Source: Hedera helix
Lineage: Eukaryota > Streptophyta > Magnoliopsida > Apiales > Araliaceae
NCBI GenBank assembly: GCA_947179155.2
Contig: OX359265.1
Location: 56,803,040 to 56,867,039 of the forward strand
Length of the DNA stretch: 64,000 nt
Reading direction: 5' to 3'
Every line of letters starts with the position of its first letter. Positions within the stretch are counted from its first letter, which is position 1. This document shows, in pieces, positions 37,601-49,255 of this stretch. The position numbers and the translations under genes were made by a program. The notes beneath the pieces are model-generated. The model was given only the letters and a program-made list of their open reading frames with translations. It ran no database searches and was not told where the DNA came from.

Positions 37601-39788
37601 TGGTCAAAGAATCAACCAATCAGATCTCCCAGATCACATCCTTAAAACTGTTTTCTATAGGCAATCATAAAACCCTTTTCACATGATACCCTACAACATG
37701 CAGTATTAAGTTAAATCATAAGGTTTGGAAGGTTGAGCCTTAAAAATAAGAGTAACTTACAAAGAAGTTTACTTTGACGACCTATACGTGTACAATTGTT
37801 ATAATAACACCAGTTTTAATACGCAATGATTAATAGATTACTTGGGAATTAATTGGTTCAAGCTTCTCAATTGTCTCTTTACTTGACAATTTTTTTTCTT
37901 AATTTTCATAAAAAGAAAGTACAATGAATCTGAGAGAGTAACAATTTGAATCAGAATCAAGCCTTAGTAGCTTTTACTAGGAGCTTCGAGATCTACACTG
38001 CAGTCTATCATCTTGTGGATCCACTTTTTAGGGTAAAGCAAGTAACCTTATCTCTCTGCTATCCCGGATCCTATTGTCAAGTTTCATTTATTATAGGTGA
38101 CTAGGGCTTCTGTATTCAGAAAGCTAAAAACAAAAGCAGAGACGTTCTTCCTTATGTATTTACATCTTTACTATCACCGTTTGACTAAGGAAAATGTAAA
38201 CCACACCTCTATGCATGCCATGCAAGTTACGAAGTTAATATCAGACCATTGTTCCAAACCTATGAGTGGGAAGCAAATTTTCCCAAAATAAATGGAAGAC
38301 AAAAAATTTGTTCCTAATAGTCTTCACCAATATGTCCTCCAGATATTAGATTCCTCTTTTCTCATAAAATAAAATAAAAAGATTGACTAATTAATAAAAC
38401 AAAGGAAATGGTACTGAAATGTGCTGCACCTATAATAATCATATAATCTATAAATTTCCAGGAAGAAAAAATTCAACCATCAACTAATAAGGTAATGATG
38501 AACACGTAGGAGAACCTTACCATCTGTGCTTGCAACTCCCTGCAAAAGAAATAAGAAAGCTAAGAAATCTCCAAATTGCAAACCACATTCTTTTATAATT
38601 TATCTTTTACACAAACACATACCTTCTGCCATCTCTCAAAATCAGTCAAAAGAGTCTTACTCTTTTGCGCAGTCTTCTTTGCCACCTGAATTATATATGT
38701 ACCAACTCAAAAAAATCAATGATCTTTCTGAATGCAACTCTATACATTACCATCTTCGCAATAAAATCTATGTCTTGTTACCATTAATGTGTAGTTAAGA
38801 AGTGGAGTAAATTAGATAAAAAGTAATTCCGACTTCCCACCTCCATTGCCTACCCAATGGCCTATAGTTAGTAGTCTACACTGGTTTTACCTCCTCAAAA
38901 AATGATTGGATTCCACATTGACAGATGATCAGTGATGTTGCATTTCCATTATTCTTGTTAAGTTGATGTTCGATTTCTCTTTCCTCTTTCAATAAATGAC
39001 AATTAAGGCTCCACCGTACATAATTGCTTGAACGTTCTCAATTACACATCTTGTGTATACTACTAGGTCCATGTAGAACTAATGAACTATGTCAGAGGGC
39101 AGAACAAGTGTTTGACCATGTAGCAAGTAATAGACCAACTTCAGCAATAAAGTGAAAGGCTATCTGCTCCTTAAAATTTTCTTTCCAACACATTCCTGTG
39201 AAAATCAAGACAGCTGTACGTAAATTTACCTGATCTCACCCACTCAGTAATCTATTTCTTTAACTCAAGACAAACTAACTCCCAAAGACATCTTTACCCT
39301 ACTCTTCTTATTTAATCAGTAGAATGTATGTTCATTTTATTAACTGTCTAGTTATAAGCTATGCCAAAATTACCTCTTCAACCTTCGTTTTTCCAACAGT
39401 GACCTTATCTTTTGTTTCTGAAACACCCTTCCTAAACAACATGCCAGTAGTAGCAGCGGCAGAAATAAGACGCTCTTGCATGGCATGTCTCGTAGATGGC
39501 TGCTGAAGAAATGACCATCGACTTTTCACTATTGTCCCAACTTTTTCAGCCACGTCTGCTACGTTACCTTTTGCATCCTTTGCAACCTCACCAACAAATG
39601 TTCCTGCGGATTGCCCAGCTTCTTTAAGCTTCACACCTGAACCAGCAAGTTAAGTATATTCATTGCAAAGGTAAAGAAGAGATAAGGATATTTATAAAAT
39701 ATAGAGAATCTATAATTTAATTTTTACCTGAAGTCAAAAAGAAATCACTAGCCTTCTCCTGCCACTGAGGTGAGACGTCTGAAGGCAT
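34696..39788 (-). CDS. RhoGAP-domain protein (At5g61530-like)
   Basis: Putative GTPase-activating protein for plant ROP GTPases. Proposed exons, high to low: 39728-39788, 39374-39636, 38623-38685, 38521-38539 (19 nt), 37023-37121, 36865-36942, 36538-36782, 35650-35812, 34696-34841; 378 residues, all phases consistent. The N-terminal third is a charged helical region (KLKEAGQSAGTFVGEVAKDA, KVGTIVKSRW, ETKDKVTVGKTKVEE). The RhoGAP domain runs from about residue 140 (VFGVPIEVTVQ) through PYILVKCADYLV, GDKKVIQQLVSLYNQ, YLESLPEPLTTF and ITALLLRVSQK. At the usual arginine-finger place (GIFR) it reads ELFK, so the catalytic Arg is Lys, as I recall for the Arabidopsis relative. The C-terminus ends QCLIEHHNAIFTDANETAW. 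Intron 7 (35813-36537) begins with GC (AAG|GCAATC) and contains a solo-LTR-like insertion. A 5'-UTR intron is likely (donor near 40850, acceptor near 39797). Confidence 0.88.
35871..36284. mobile_element. Solo-LTR-like element (TGTAACGACC...GTGTTACA), 414 bp
   Basis: The element starts TGTAACGACCC and ends GGGTGTTACA, and is flanked by AGTTA (35866-35870 and 36285-36289), a 5-bp target duplication. An internal GGCTCTGATACTATATGTG stretch is common in plant LTR or TRIM repeats. It has no coding capacity. It lies in the GC-AG intron of the RhoGAP gene, close to the branch-point half. Confidence 0.65.
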
Positions 39789-41040
39789 TAAAGTGACACT
39801 AAAAGCCAATATTGATAACAAAAATTAATTAATTTCCCTGTTCCAAAATGGATATGTAATATGTTAAGGTCAGATTAAGGATGATTAGTTATCACTAATC
39901 CAATAAAGTCCATCCTATGTACTAAAGACACTCTAATATTTACTACAGATACTAACATTAATAGTTCAGCATTTCCTATGGCTGTTTATTTTGTCTTTTA
40001 GTTGAATCAATGTAACTATTTCGCTTAGCTTTCTTTGAAGCTCGGTAAGTGTGTGGGTAAAGAAAAGATAAACATTCACTTTCTAAGAAGTTGAATCAAT
40101 GTAACTATTTCACTTAGCTTTGTTAGGAGTTCGGAAAGTGCGTGGATAAAGAAAAGAAAAACATAAGCTAAGAAGAGATTGAAAAAAATTACAATCAACA
40201 ATCGAATAAAATTTCTATCATTATGCTTGGTCTTACATTTTTTAAGAGTGATATAGTTGAGCTTGTATCAATTATGAACGTAAATTCTACTATTTTATTT
40301 TTTTTATTCTGTTTTCATTACCTTTCCTCTTTCCATATCCCAAACCAATCCTTTATAATCAAATTCAGTAATTCACTAATCTTTTAACTAAACAAAATGA
40401 GTATGAGTCAATTTATCTATTCCTTCTTTCTATTTCCTATTTAAAGCAATCAACAGAAAGTGAACACTCAAATGTATACAAACACAAGTCTTCAAGGAGC
40501 AATCATAGTAATAATCAAACAATTCCATGAATCAATAACTGAAAACGAAAAGGCCAATATTTTAAACCGGAAAATCGTGAAAAGGAAAAATTAAAGGGGA
40601 AAAAAATTCTAATAAGCATGTATATATATATTGCTAAATGAACATGTATATTTTACTTGATGATAGATTCGTTTCTTGGAGGATCGAATCAACATCAAAC
40701 AAAGATTTAATTTCCAAGTTTTTGAATTCTTTAGTACACTCGGCAACCAAACAAAAGGGACAGCCAAACCTAATAAGTACAGAAGAACTTTAAAAGATTG
40801 ATAGCCTGGAAAACCCCAACTTGACTATACAGAAGAAAGAAAGGATTTACCTTTGTTTTGAAGAGTTGAAATTTGAAACCGAGAGAGCTGTTAGTTTGAT
40901 CGTCTGAGGAGAGAGAAACAAAGCGAGGGAGCGAGAAATTATAAAGGGAATTGACCGACTGGGGGAACTGACTGGTCAGCCAGTGAGTGCAGGTACTTAT
41001 CAGTGGTCGCGCAGTCAGGTTAGACTTTCTCTACATCTAG
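39789..41040 (-). promoter_or_regulatory. RhoGAP 5' UTR intron and promoter region
   Basis: On the minus strand a donor AAAG|GTAAAT near 40850 and an acceptor TTTTAG|TGTCAC near 39797 would define a 5'-UTR intron of about 1.05 kb. The presumed leader exon (about 40851-40915) is GA/CT-rich. The intron contains an 89-bp tandem duplication starting at 40001. Transcription start not determined. Confidence 0.45.
40001..40175. repeat. 89-bp diverged tandem duplication
   Basis: The block beginning GTTGAATCAATGTAACTATT and running to the AAAGAAAAGA..AAACAT motif occurs at 40001 and again at 40090, with scattered substitutions. It lies in the putative RhoGAP 5'-UTR intron. Confidence 0.8.
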
Positions 41041-42752
41041 AGCATTCAAACGAATGTAACGGTTATGCGGGTCTTTCGCGTTTCAAATGTAAAACGTTTC
41101 CTTGGGTGGAGAACTTGGGCTATATTTATTTATAAAATATATATTTAAAATTAAATTATTTTATTAATTTAAAATTTTTTTATTTTATGATGAGAGATTA
41201 TTAATTTTTTTATGTTGAACTATTAGTTTTATAAAATTATTTAATAGTTTAAAATAAGAGGAATTATTAATCTCAAATTCATCATGAGATTATATAATCC
41301 TTCATAAATAGTCTTAAGAATGATAAAAAATAGTCCAATGACTATTTAAAGGACTATTAATCCCTTATCATGGATAAATATAGTCCGAAATAATATTAAA
41401 TTAATACAAATAATTCAATCTCAAGTATAATTTTTATAAACAAACATAGTCTTGGAGAAAAAAAAAAATCAAATTATATCAAATCAATTTTAAAGATTTT
41501 GTTTTGATTTATCTATAAGGAGTTGGTTATGAAAATGAAAATTTGTCCAAATAAAATCCCTTTTACAGGTCTTATTTATCATAATTCAAAATTTTATTCT
41601 TTTTATTTTTTCATTCTATACTACGAATATGAAGCCCCCGTTTACAAAATTATAAACAATCATTCCGTGAAAAAGATTTAATTTGTATTTATTGATAAAA
41701 ATATATTTATTCAAATTAGGGCGTGATATTTTTTTCGTTATTCATGTTAAAAAATTGTGAAGTATTGTTTATTTTTATATATTTCTTACAAATTTATATG
41801 TTTTCGAATTTCAATTTGAAGAGAGAGGATGTATCACTTCGACTCTAATATTTTTGTAATTCGATTAATTGATATTTCATACTCTTATTTCAAAAAAAAA
41901 AAAAAACTACACATAAATCGACTAATGAAAGACTCTTATAAGAAAATAAGTTATAAAATAATGTGTTTACTTATATTATTATTTAATAATCCATTATACA
42001 TTAGTAAGCTCGATGGTTATAACAAACCACATGCATATACATAATTTAATACCCACTTTTATTTTATAGTATACATAACAAACCACATGCATGTACATAA
42101 TTTAATATCCAGTTTTATTTTTTAGTATACATTCTTTAGTTATTAAAATATTACTGCAAAAATAATATAAAATCTCAATTAAAGTTTTCTTTGCACTGAA
42201 TTAAAACCCTAAATATCAAGCCGTTCGAGTTCAATGTTTCACGCGGGTAAAACTCAAGTGCAGCTGCTTCCTTTTACTTTGATGTATTTCAACCCATGTT
42301 TATCATGATAGCATCCTGACTATAGTTTTCAACTCATACGGGCTCCATTACATTAGACAAATTCAAAATTTAAAATTTCAACTACTTGCAAGAGGCCATC
42401 ATCTGATCTTATATTCCTTAACTAGCGCAAATTGTTGCATGCACCATGAACAGCTATGAGTAAAATTTCATATCCAATAATTCAATTGTTCAATTCAAAG
42501 AATTAAGATCATATTTGATTATTCATGGATGATACAAGTAACTGAAATCATGCATAAATTAACTAGCTATATATACATAAATATGATATCCATTTTCAAC
42601 AAAAATAAATTTATTTGTTTCATTAATACATTTAATTTCCCATGACTATGGCCATAAAACATCAGCTCTGGACATTACATGATAATACAACATAGCCCAA
42701 TTCTAAAGCACTGATAAAGGAACTCAAGAATCTGGACTGTATAAGATATATG
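41041..42752. other. AT-rich intergenic DNA
   Basis: No gene, RNA or complete transposon was recognised. Visible structure is limited to the 56-bp tandem repeat at 42021 and poly-A patches. Confidence 0.4.
42021..42132. repeat. 56-bp tandem duplication
   Basis: The unit from AACAAACCACATGCAT to TAGTATACAT is repeated at 42021 and 42077 with four or five differences. Confidence 0.85.
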
Positions 42753-43001
42753 CAGGGCCGGTCCTAAGAATTTGGAGGCCCTGTACAAAAAAAAAATATG
42801 GGCCCTTTTCAAAGGCAAAAAAAATTCATCCTCTGTAGGAGTCGAACTCGTGTCACATACTTTGAATTTAAGAATTTTAGCCAACGCCTCCAAGGCAAGA
42901 TTTATTTATATTAGTCACATTTTCAATATTTATATAGGGGCCCTCCGAATTTGGGGGCCCTGTGCGGTCGCCCACCTCGCACCCCCTCAGGGCCGGCTCT
43001 G
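42753..43001. mobile_element. hAT MITE, 249 bp (CAGGGCCGG termini)
   Basis: It is flanked by the exact 8-bp duplication GATATATG (42745-42752 and 43002-43009). Ends are CAGGGCCGGTCCT and, in reverse, CAGAGCCGGCCCTG. Inner GGGCCC-type blocks are also symmetrical. It contains GAGTTCGACTCC (minus strand), similar to a Pol III B box, which may be coincidence. It sits 53 bp from the sugar-transporter remnant. Confidence 0.8.
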
Positions 43002-43053
43002 GATATATGGCGGGTACTATATATACTACTAGTGAACTCATTCAGTAGAACTT

Positions 43054-43370
43054 TTATATCCCTGATTTAGACTCTTCTTCAGCAACAAATTTCTTCCAGA
43101 ACCAATGCTCCCGGCCGGTCCTCCATATTCTATCCATCTGTTTGATCGGCAAATAGGCAGTAACACGTATAAAAACAGGGTCATTCACGGGACAGCTACC
43201 CATCCTCCGAAAAAGAAGAAAATCCCAGACTTTAAGTGGCAAAGCATGGCTAGAAAAGTTTGAGCAACTAGGAAAGCGAAGAGAAATCCCACTGCCACAG
43301 TTGTACTTTGTCCCGCTGATCGGATCTCCCGTGGGAAAATTTCACTTGGAGCCAACCAACCCAATCGATA
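43054..43370 (-). pseudogene. Remnant of an STP-type monosaccharide transporter (3' end)
   Basis: On the minus strand the C-terminal end of an STP hexose/H+ symporter is readable in pieces: LGWLAPSEIFPREIRSAGQ (the MFS sugar-porter signature), FLFAFLVAQTFLAMLCHLK, an in-frame TGA after WVAVP, FLYVLLP, then a frame change and the tail LPIKQMDRIWRTGREHWFW with a normal stop at 43054-43056. The conserved ETKG part between LP and the tail is missing, which explains the shift. Upstream exons were not found. In Arabidopsis, as I recall, STP3 (At5g61520) lies next to the RhoGAP gene At5g61530, so this looks like the decayed syntenic copy. Confidence 0.75.
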
Positions 43371-44267
43371 AGAGCTATATATTTTCTACTTAACTCAGCA
43401 ATCAGCATACATATATATAAAATGTTACTGTTGGTCACTGACTTAATTATTTAATAATATGATTAATGTACAGAATGAATGTGTATGTATACACGCTGTA
43501 CGTTCAAACTGGGTTAACTATCAAGCGCGGAACAGATTCCGAGACCAGCGTAACACTGGGTGCGCTTTTTGGCGAATCAGTGTGGATCCAAGATTTAAAA
43601 CAATGGGGACTAAATGGGTCGTAAACACGACTGCCATAAAACTGCGAATGCCGGCTCAACTCGTGAATCTTTTAATATGACAATAAAAATATTTTGTTAA
43701 ATTTTAATTTAACATATTATTAACATTCTTATCTAATTTACATAGCCGTCCATCTCTCTAATATATTTCATTCGAATCAATTTATACCGTAAAAAAAAAT
43801 TGTATACGATTGAATCAATTGACATATAATTATCACCTATAAATAAATTAAAATTGATATTTTTACAAATTAATTTGATATTTTTATAAGTATATCACAT
43901 TTGATCTTGTAAAAATATCAAATTAACATATAAAAATATTAATTTTATATAAGAATTAATATTTCTACAAATTAATTTAATATTTTTACAAGTGAATCTC
44001 ATTAATCTTGTGAAAATATTAAATTAACTTGTAATTCCTTTAATGAAAATGACAATATTAAATGACATGAGGCTGATGTTTAGAGGGGGAATCCAATCCC
44101 AAAACTCATCACAGCCCAACCCAAACACAACACATACACATACACGTAAAGAAATCCAAGCCCAATATAAAATCCTACCAGTTTTCATTCCAATTTCTCT
44201 CTACAGATTCCGGAAGCCTCTGCGATTATACGAACACCTTCTAGAAGTTGAATTGAAGATTGAACTC
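43371..44267. other. Spacer and presumed 5' region of SF1
   Basis: AT-rich, with repeated AATTAATTTGATATTTTTAC-like blocks on both strands between 43850 and 44030 (small inverted repeats), then the SF1 leader. An open frame runs from 44043 into SF1, but the family-like start is at 44268. A plant TELO-like or TATA element was not identified. Confidence 0.4.
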
Positions 44268-46823
44268 ATGGACTCTACCCTTCAATCATCAAGCCTCAGT
44301 AATACTCAATCGCAGCTCTTTTCTTCCTCAGAAAACAGCAACACAGTTCAGAACCCATCCAATACTCTAGTTTCCTCTGATAATCGGTGTCCTCCTCAAT
44401 CTTCTGAATCATGTTATCATAATTCATCAGAAGCTCTACCTTCTTACGTTCGAAATCCGCCCCAAACCCTAGATTTAAATAACCAGAGCCAACCACAAAC
44501 AAATCTGGATTCATATAATCAGAATCATCCACAAACCCTAGGTTCAGGTTCGGTTGAGAATTCAGTTCTTAACGACCAGAAGAATAAAGAGGATTTGAAT
44601 AAGGAAAACGTTACTCAAATCGATAATTCAATCAATTCATTGAAGCCGGCGATTCCTAAGCCATTGTTGTCGGAAAATGGTCTCACAAATACGCACAGTG
44701 GCACTGACAAGGACTATTCCGGTGGAGAGGAGGAAACAACCAGTAGGCGGCGGCGAAGGAGCCGCTGGGACCCACCTCCGAGCGAGTCCAATAACGATGG
44801 AGCCGGTAGCGACGGTACTGGGACGAGGAAGAGGAAATCGCGGTGGGCGGATGATCCGAAACCTGTGATTCAGTTGCCTGATTTCATGAAAGATTTTACT
44901 GCAGGTATTGAATTTGATCCCGAAATTCAAGCACTCAATGGCAGGCTTCTTGAAATTAGTAGAAAGTTACAATCTGGATTGCCTTTAGATGATAGGCCTG
45001 AAGGTGCTAGATCACCTTCGCCCGAACCTGTTTATGATAACATGGGAATTCGAATTAACACTAGAGAATATCGTGCACGTGAAAGATTGAATAGAGAAAG
45101 ACAAGAAATTATTTCGCAGATTATAAAGAAGAATCCTGCATTTAAGCCCCCAGCTGATTACCGGCCTCCGAAGCTTCATAAGAAGCTTTACATACCCATG
45201 AAAGAATATCCCGGCTATAATTTTATTGGACTTATTATCGGGCCAAGGGGCAATACGCAGAAAAGGATGGAAAAGGAAACCGGAGCAAAAATTGTGATTC
45301 GGGGTAAGGGTTCTGTAAAAGAAGGCAGGCTGCAGCAGAAGCGGGACTTGAAATCTGATCCTTCGGAGAATGAGGATTTGCACGTTTTAGTGGAAGCTGA
45401 GACACAGGAAGCACTTGATGCTGCTGCTGGAATGGTGGAGAAGCTATTACAGCCTGTAGATGAAGTGCTTAATGAGCATAAGAGGCAGCAACTTAAGGAA
45501 CTTGCTGCTCTTAATGGAACAATAAGAGATGAGGAGTATTGTAGACAATGTGGTGAACCTGGACATAGACAGTATGCATGCCCTTCTCGAACTTCAACTT
45601 TTAAGAGTGATGTTCTTTGTAGAATTTGTGGTGATGGAGGGCACCCCACTATTGATTGTCCAGTGAAGGGATCTACTGGCAAGAAAATGGATGATGAATA
45701 CCAAAATTTCTTGACGGAGTTGGGAGGGACAGTTCCCGAGTCATCAACCAAGCAAAACGGGGCAGCATTGGCTCTTGGTCCGGGAAGTTCAGGAAGCAAT
45801 CCTCCTTGGGCCAATCATAATGATAACAATGCTGGCGTCTCTGCAGGGACCTCACAAGTTGGGTTAGGGGCAGTTGGAATCAAGCAAACGAAGGATTATG
45901 ATGAAACAAATCTGTATATTGGCTACTTGCCGCCTAATTTTGATGATGATGATTTGATCCGCTTGTTTTCACCTTTCGGTGTGATTGTAATGGCTAAGGT
46001 TATTAAGGACCGCGTCACTGGCTTGAGCAAAGGTTATGGTTTTGTGAAATACTCTGATGTTCAACAGGCAAACAGTGCTATTTCTAGCATGAATGGCCAT
46101 CGATTGGATGGGAGATCAATAGCTGTTAGAGTTGCTGGTAAGCCCCCTCAGCCTGCTGTGCCATCAGGCCCTCCTTCTATAGCAATGCCTACATATTCTA
46201 CTGCGAATCAGTCTGTTAGTGCCTATCCAACCCAACAGTTCACCCCTGGTGCTCCTGTCGGGATTGCACCTCCTGGGAGCTATCTTGGCGCTCCAGTTCC
46301 ATGGGGACCACCTGTACCTGCTCCGTATGCTCCTTACCCTCCTCTACCTTCTGGTTCAACGATGTATGCAACTGTACCAGGTCAACCTATGGCCCCTTAT
46401 GGAGTTCAATATCCACCATCAGTGCATACAATTTCCAATGGTATCACAACGACTGTAACTTCTGGTGAGACCCTTTCTGTGTCTTCAGCTGAAACACAAC
46501 AAAGTTACCAACCTGGAGTTCAATCTCAAATTGGTACAGCTGTCCAGCCTGTTCCTACTTATGTCTATGGCAGTTCTGTCAACACTGTTCCCCCGAATGC
46601 TCAACCAGCATATTCGACACCATCCTTTGTTTACCCACCTTATTACAGTGCAGCTCCTTCTCCTCCTACAACTGTGCCTCACTCGACGGTGGACAATTCA
46701 CAGAGCACGGGAAATGTGCCGTGGGCTTCAAATCCAACAGGATTGACACCTGTGTCATCCACAGAGAAGACAAACTATGGTGCAGACACCGAGTATGAGA
46801 AGTTCATGGCGGAGATGAAATGA
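44268..46823 (+). CDS. SF1: Splicing factor SF1 / branch-point binding protein
   Basis: Nuclear protein that binds the intron branch point during early spliceosome assembly and contacts U2AF65. Single-exon CDS, 851 residues. Order of domains: Ser/Gln/Asn-rich N-terminus; RRRRRSRWDPPP and KRKSRWADDP (about 160-205), tryptophan ligand motifs for the U2AF homology domain; the helix-hairpin region with SPSPEP phosphorylation site (about 245-270); KH domain with GPRG loop (about 303-400) plus QUA2-like helix (LNEHKRQQLKELAALNGT); two zinc knuckles, CRQCGEPGHRQYAC (about 425-438) and CRICGDGGHPTIDC (about 452-465); an RRM (NLYIGYLPPNF ... LSKGYGFVKYS, about 547-623), which is the plant-specific addition; Pro/Tyr-rich tail. 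The frame is open back to 44043, but the ATG at 44268 starts a family-like N-terminus. A strong donor GAAG|GTAAGT 31 nt after the stop indicates 3'-UTR introns. It is a likely orthologue of Arabidopsis At5g51300. Confidence 0.95.
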   Translation: MDSTLQSSSLSNTQSQLFSSSENSNTVQNPSNTLVSSDNRCPPQSSESCYHNSSEALPSYVRNPPQTLDLNNQSQPQTNLDSYNQNHPQTLGSGSVENSVLNDQKNKEDLNKENVTQIDNSINSLKPAIPKPLLSENGLTNTHSGTDKDYSGGEEETTSRRRRRSRWDPPPSESNNDGAGSDGTGTRKRKSRWADDPKPVIQLPDFMKDFTAGIEFDPEIQALNGRLLEISRKLQSGLPLDDRPEGARSPSPEPVYDNMGIRINTREYRARERLNRERQEIISQIIKKNPAFKPPADYRPPKLHKKLYIPMKEYPGYNFIGLIIGPRGNTQKRMEKETGAKIVIRGKGSVKEGRLQQKRDLKSDPSENEDLHVLVEAETQEALDAAAGMVEKLLQPVDEVLNEHKRQQLKELAALNGTIRDEEYCRQCGEPGHRQYACPSRTSTFKSDVLCRICGDGGHPTIDCPVKGSTGKKMDDEYQNFLTELGGTVPESSTKQNGAALALGPGSSGSNPPWANHNDNNAGVSAGTSQVGLGAVGIKQTKDYDETNLYIGYLPPNFDDDDLIRLFSPFGVIVMAKVIKDRVTGLSKGYGFVKYSDVQQANSAISSMNGHRLDGRSIAVRVAGKPPQPAVPSGPPSIAMPTYSTANQSVSAYPTQQFTPGAPVGIAPPGSYLGAPVPWGPPVPAPYAPYPPLPSGSTMYATVPGQPMAPYGVQYPPSVHTISNGITTTVTSGETLSVSSAETQQSYQPGVQSQIGTAVQPVPTYVYGSSVNTVPPNAQPAYSTPSFVYPPYYSAAPSPPTTVPHSTVDNSQSTGNVPWASNPTGLTPVSSTEKTNYGADTEYEKFMAEMK

Positions 46824-47428
46824 TGTGGGTCCTTTATTGCCTTTGGGTTGGAAGGTAAGTGCATCAAATTTTATCATTCTCTGTATGTTTGTTGTTGTGT
46901 TTTTGGTATATATGCTATGTTATTTTTACTTCTGAACCGACAGCAGCTCCATTGATCTGCATCAGCTGACAATATGTTGGAAGCTTTTTAATACCAAACA
47001 GTTTGACTTTGTCAATTTTAGGGCAATTGTAATTGGCAGGAACTTCCGTGAACAATTTTTGTCTTTACATTTAGCAAAGAGGGTTGTTAAAATATTCAAA
47101 ATTAGGAGACACTGAAATATTTTTCTTAAATTTTATCTTGTCCTGACCCTTTATGATTGATTATGTACGGGTACCTAGGTGGTCCAATTATGAGGTTAAT
47201 CTTATTGCCTCTCTGTATTTGTAAGCTAATTATAAACTAGTCAGATCAGTTGTGATAAACATAGATTCGGCATGACATGTTATATTATTTGCCTGTTATG
47301 ATATCCCTACAATTCTCTATATGACGTAATTATTCTTTTAAAAAAATCTTGTTTTGCTTAACATCTTATATCTGTCCAATCCCCCGGCACTCTCCTTTTA
47401 TTTAATCCTTTAATTGTAGTAAGCCAAG

Positions 47429-48600
47429 TATGGTTGTTAAGTCGTCGACTAGTCGCCCAGTCGGGTTGGGCAGCACAAAGCGAGGGGTCGACTTGGGGCC
47501 TGCTACTAAATCTCGATCGACTTGGTAGCTAGGCATTGCAAGTCGTAGTCTTGGCAACGCCTTGGATGCCTAGTGTCCAAGTCGAGCAGCAGGTCCTTTT
47601 TTTTTTAAAAGCCAATAATCCATGAGTCCGACCAATTGAATTAAAAGAAAGAAGGGAGAGTGATTAGCCCTAAAACTTCAGCCCTAACAATTGCGGCCAC
47701 TGACAATCAACCGCGAATTAGAAAGAAAGAAAGAAAGAAAGAAAGAAAGGGACTTCCCTGGTGCTACAAATCCAACTAGCGACTCCCCTGCTGCTGCTTC
47801 GACTCACGACTCCCTTTTTGCTGTTACTCCTATTGTTGCGATTCGTGACTTCGTCATCTCTTCTTTTCTTTGGTGAGTTCCCCAAGCCTTCAATGACGAC
47901 TTCTTCTTCTCTTCTTTTCTTTGGTTCTTCTCTTCTTCTGTTCTTCTACCAAGACATGTTTGATGGGTTTCAATTTTAGGCTCTTGGTTTCTACTTTTGA
48001 GTGGAGTGGGTAGTCAGTGGACCATTGGGAGTTGGGTCAGTGATGTTGGACTCCTACTTTTATCAATTGTTTTAATCAGTTTCAATTGTTTTATAGGAGT
48101 AACTTTATTTTATGTTCCAAAAAAAGGAGTTAAAAAAAATCTTGCAATATGTATGCTTTGACTACTGAATGGTTCAATATTTATGTGTTTTAATGACATA
48201 TGTGAACAGAGGAAGTGTTTTAATGTCTTACCAAATATGTATGCTATATATAAAGAATCAAAGATGGTAAAAATAATTAATATATATATATATATATATA
48301 TACATGTCATGATGTGCCTACTACTTAATTGAATTGTAATGAACAATGACTTTCTTTATTAGTTTCTTTCTTCTTCTTTTTAATATCAAATGACTTTGGT
48401 TGTGACAATATTAATATATTTGTGTTTCTAATAGTATTTGATAGTGTTGAATATTGTGAAATAATAATGTCAAATGTACATGTACATATACATAAATTTA
48501 CATGCATAAATTGTATATCGAAAATGACTTGTCGATTTATGGACGACTAGTCGAGCCCCCGGTCACCGACTCGACTCGACTTTACGACTCGACAACTATG
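47429..48600. mobile_element. Non-autonomous hAT element, 1172 bp
   Basis: An exact 8-bp duplication AAGCCAAG flanks it (47421-47428 and 48601-48608). Ends are TATGGTTGTTAAG and, in reverse, CATAGTTGTCGAG. Subterminal zones are dense in GTCG/GACT motifs (GTCGTCGACTAGTCG left, CGACTCGACTCGAC right), like the AGGCG blocks in the elements at 2619 and 63274. Inside are a (GAAA)6 tract near 47722 and low-complexity CT-rich DNA. No transposase frame. Confidence 0.75.
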
Positions 48601-49255
48601 AAGCCAAGTTTTCTGGTCTTCCCTCTATAGTAAGCCAATTCTACCGTGACTATTTTTTTATGTGACCCATTTATTGCTTGTTGTGACCTAATAGGATTTG
48701 CAACTGTTTGATGCTATGGAATTTGTGTTTCATGTTGCAATATGTACTGTGATGTATTGAGCCAATCTAGTTCTTGTCCTAAAGTTTCTTTTCTTTTTTA
48801 AGGTAGCTGATTACCATGTTTTACATTACAATATGGCTTCTGAAAATTCTTATCACATCTAATGTCAATCTTAAGTGTGACTATGCAATGACTCAAGTTA
48901 TTTTGACTGGTTCAAGGAACAGTAGCTCAGTAGACCTTGTAATCCAATGTTGTATGACGCGGGTGGCTTTGTAGAATCTCAAATCAATTTTACATGTCTA
49001 AACGTGATATGGTCTTCTTGTATAAAAGGTATATGATTGATCAATTAAAGTTCTTCATTTACTGGAATTTCTTATATTAGAAACTAGCATATAAAAAGTT
49101 CAAAACTGTAGGATCATATATGAACTTAATTCAGAGAGATGTTATTGTTCTCTTTTCAATTTTTACTTGGAAGATTTATTTTTTTTCTTTTCCAATTTGT
49201 CTTTTATGGTTCACACTATTAACCTGAAAACTAAAGTCAATACGAAAATTTGTTC

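Noticed and set aside
44043..44267. N-terminal extension of SF1 from an earlier ATG
   Set aside because: The segment looks like translated leader (THTHTR tract) and has no SF1-like features; the ATG at 44268 is preferred.
45215..45814. 199-codon open frame on the minus strand
   Set aside because: It is antisense to the KH and zinc-knuckle part of SF1, which is clearly coding on the plus strand; the antisense translation has no domain.
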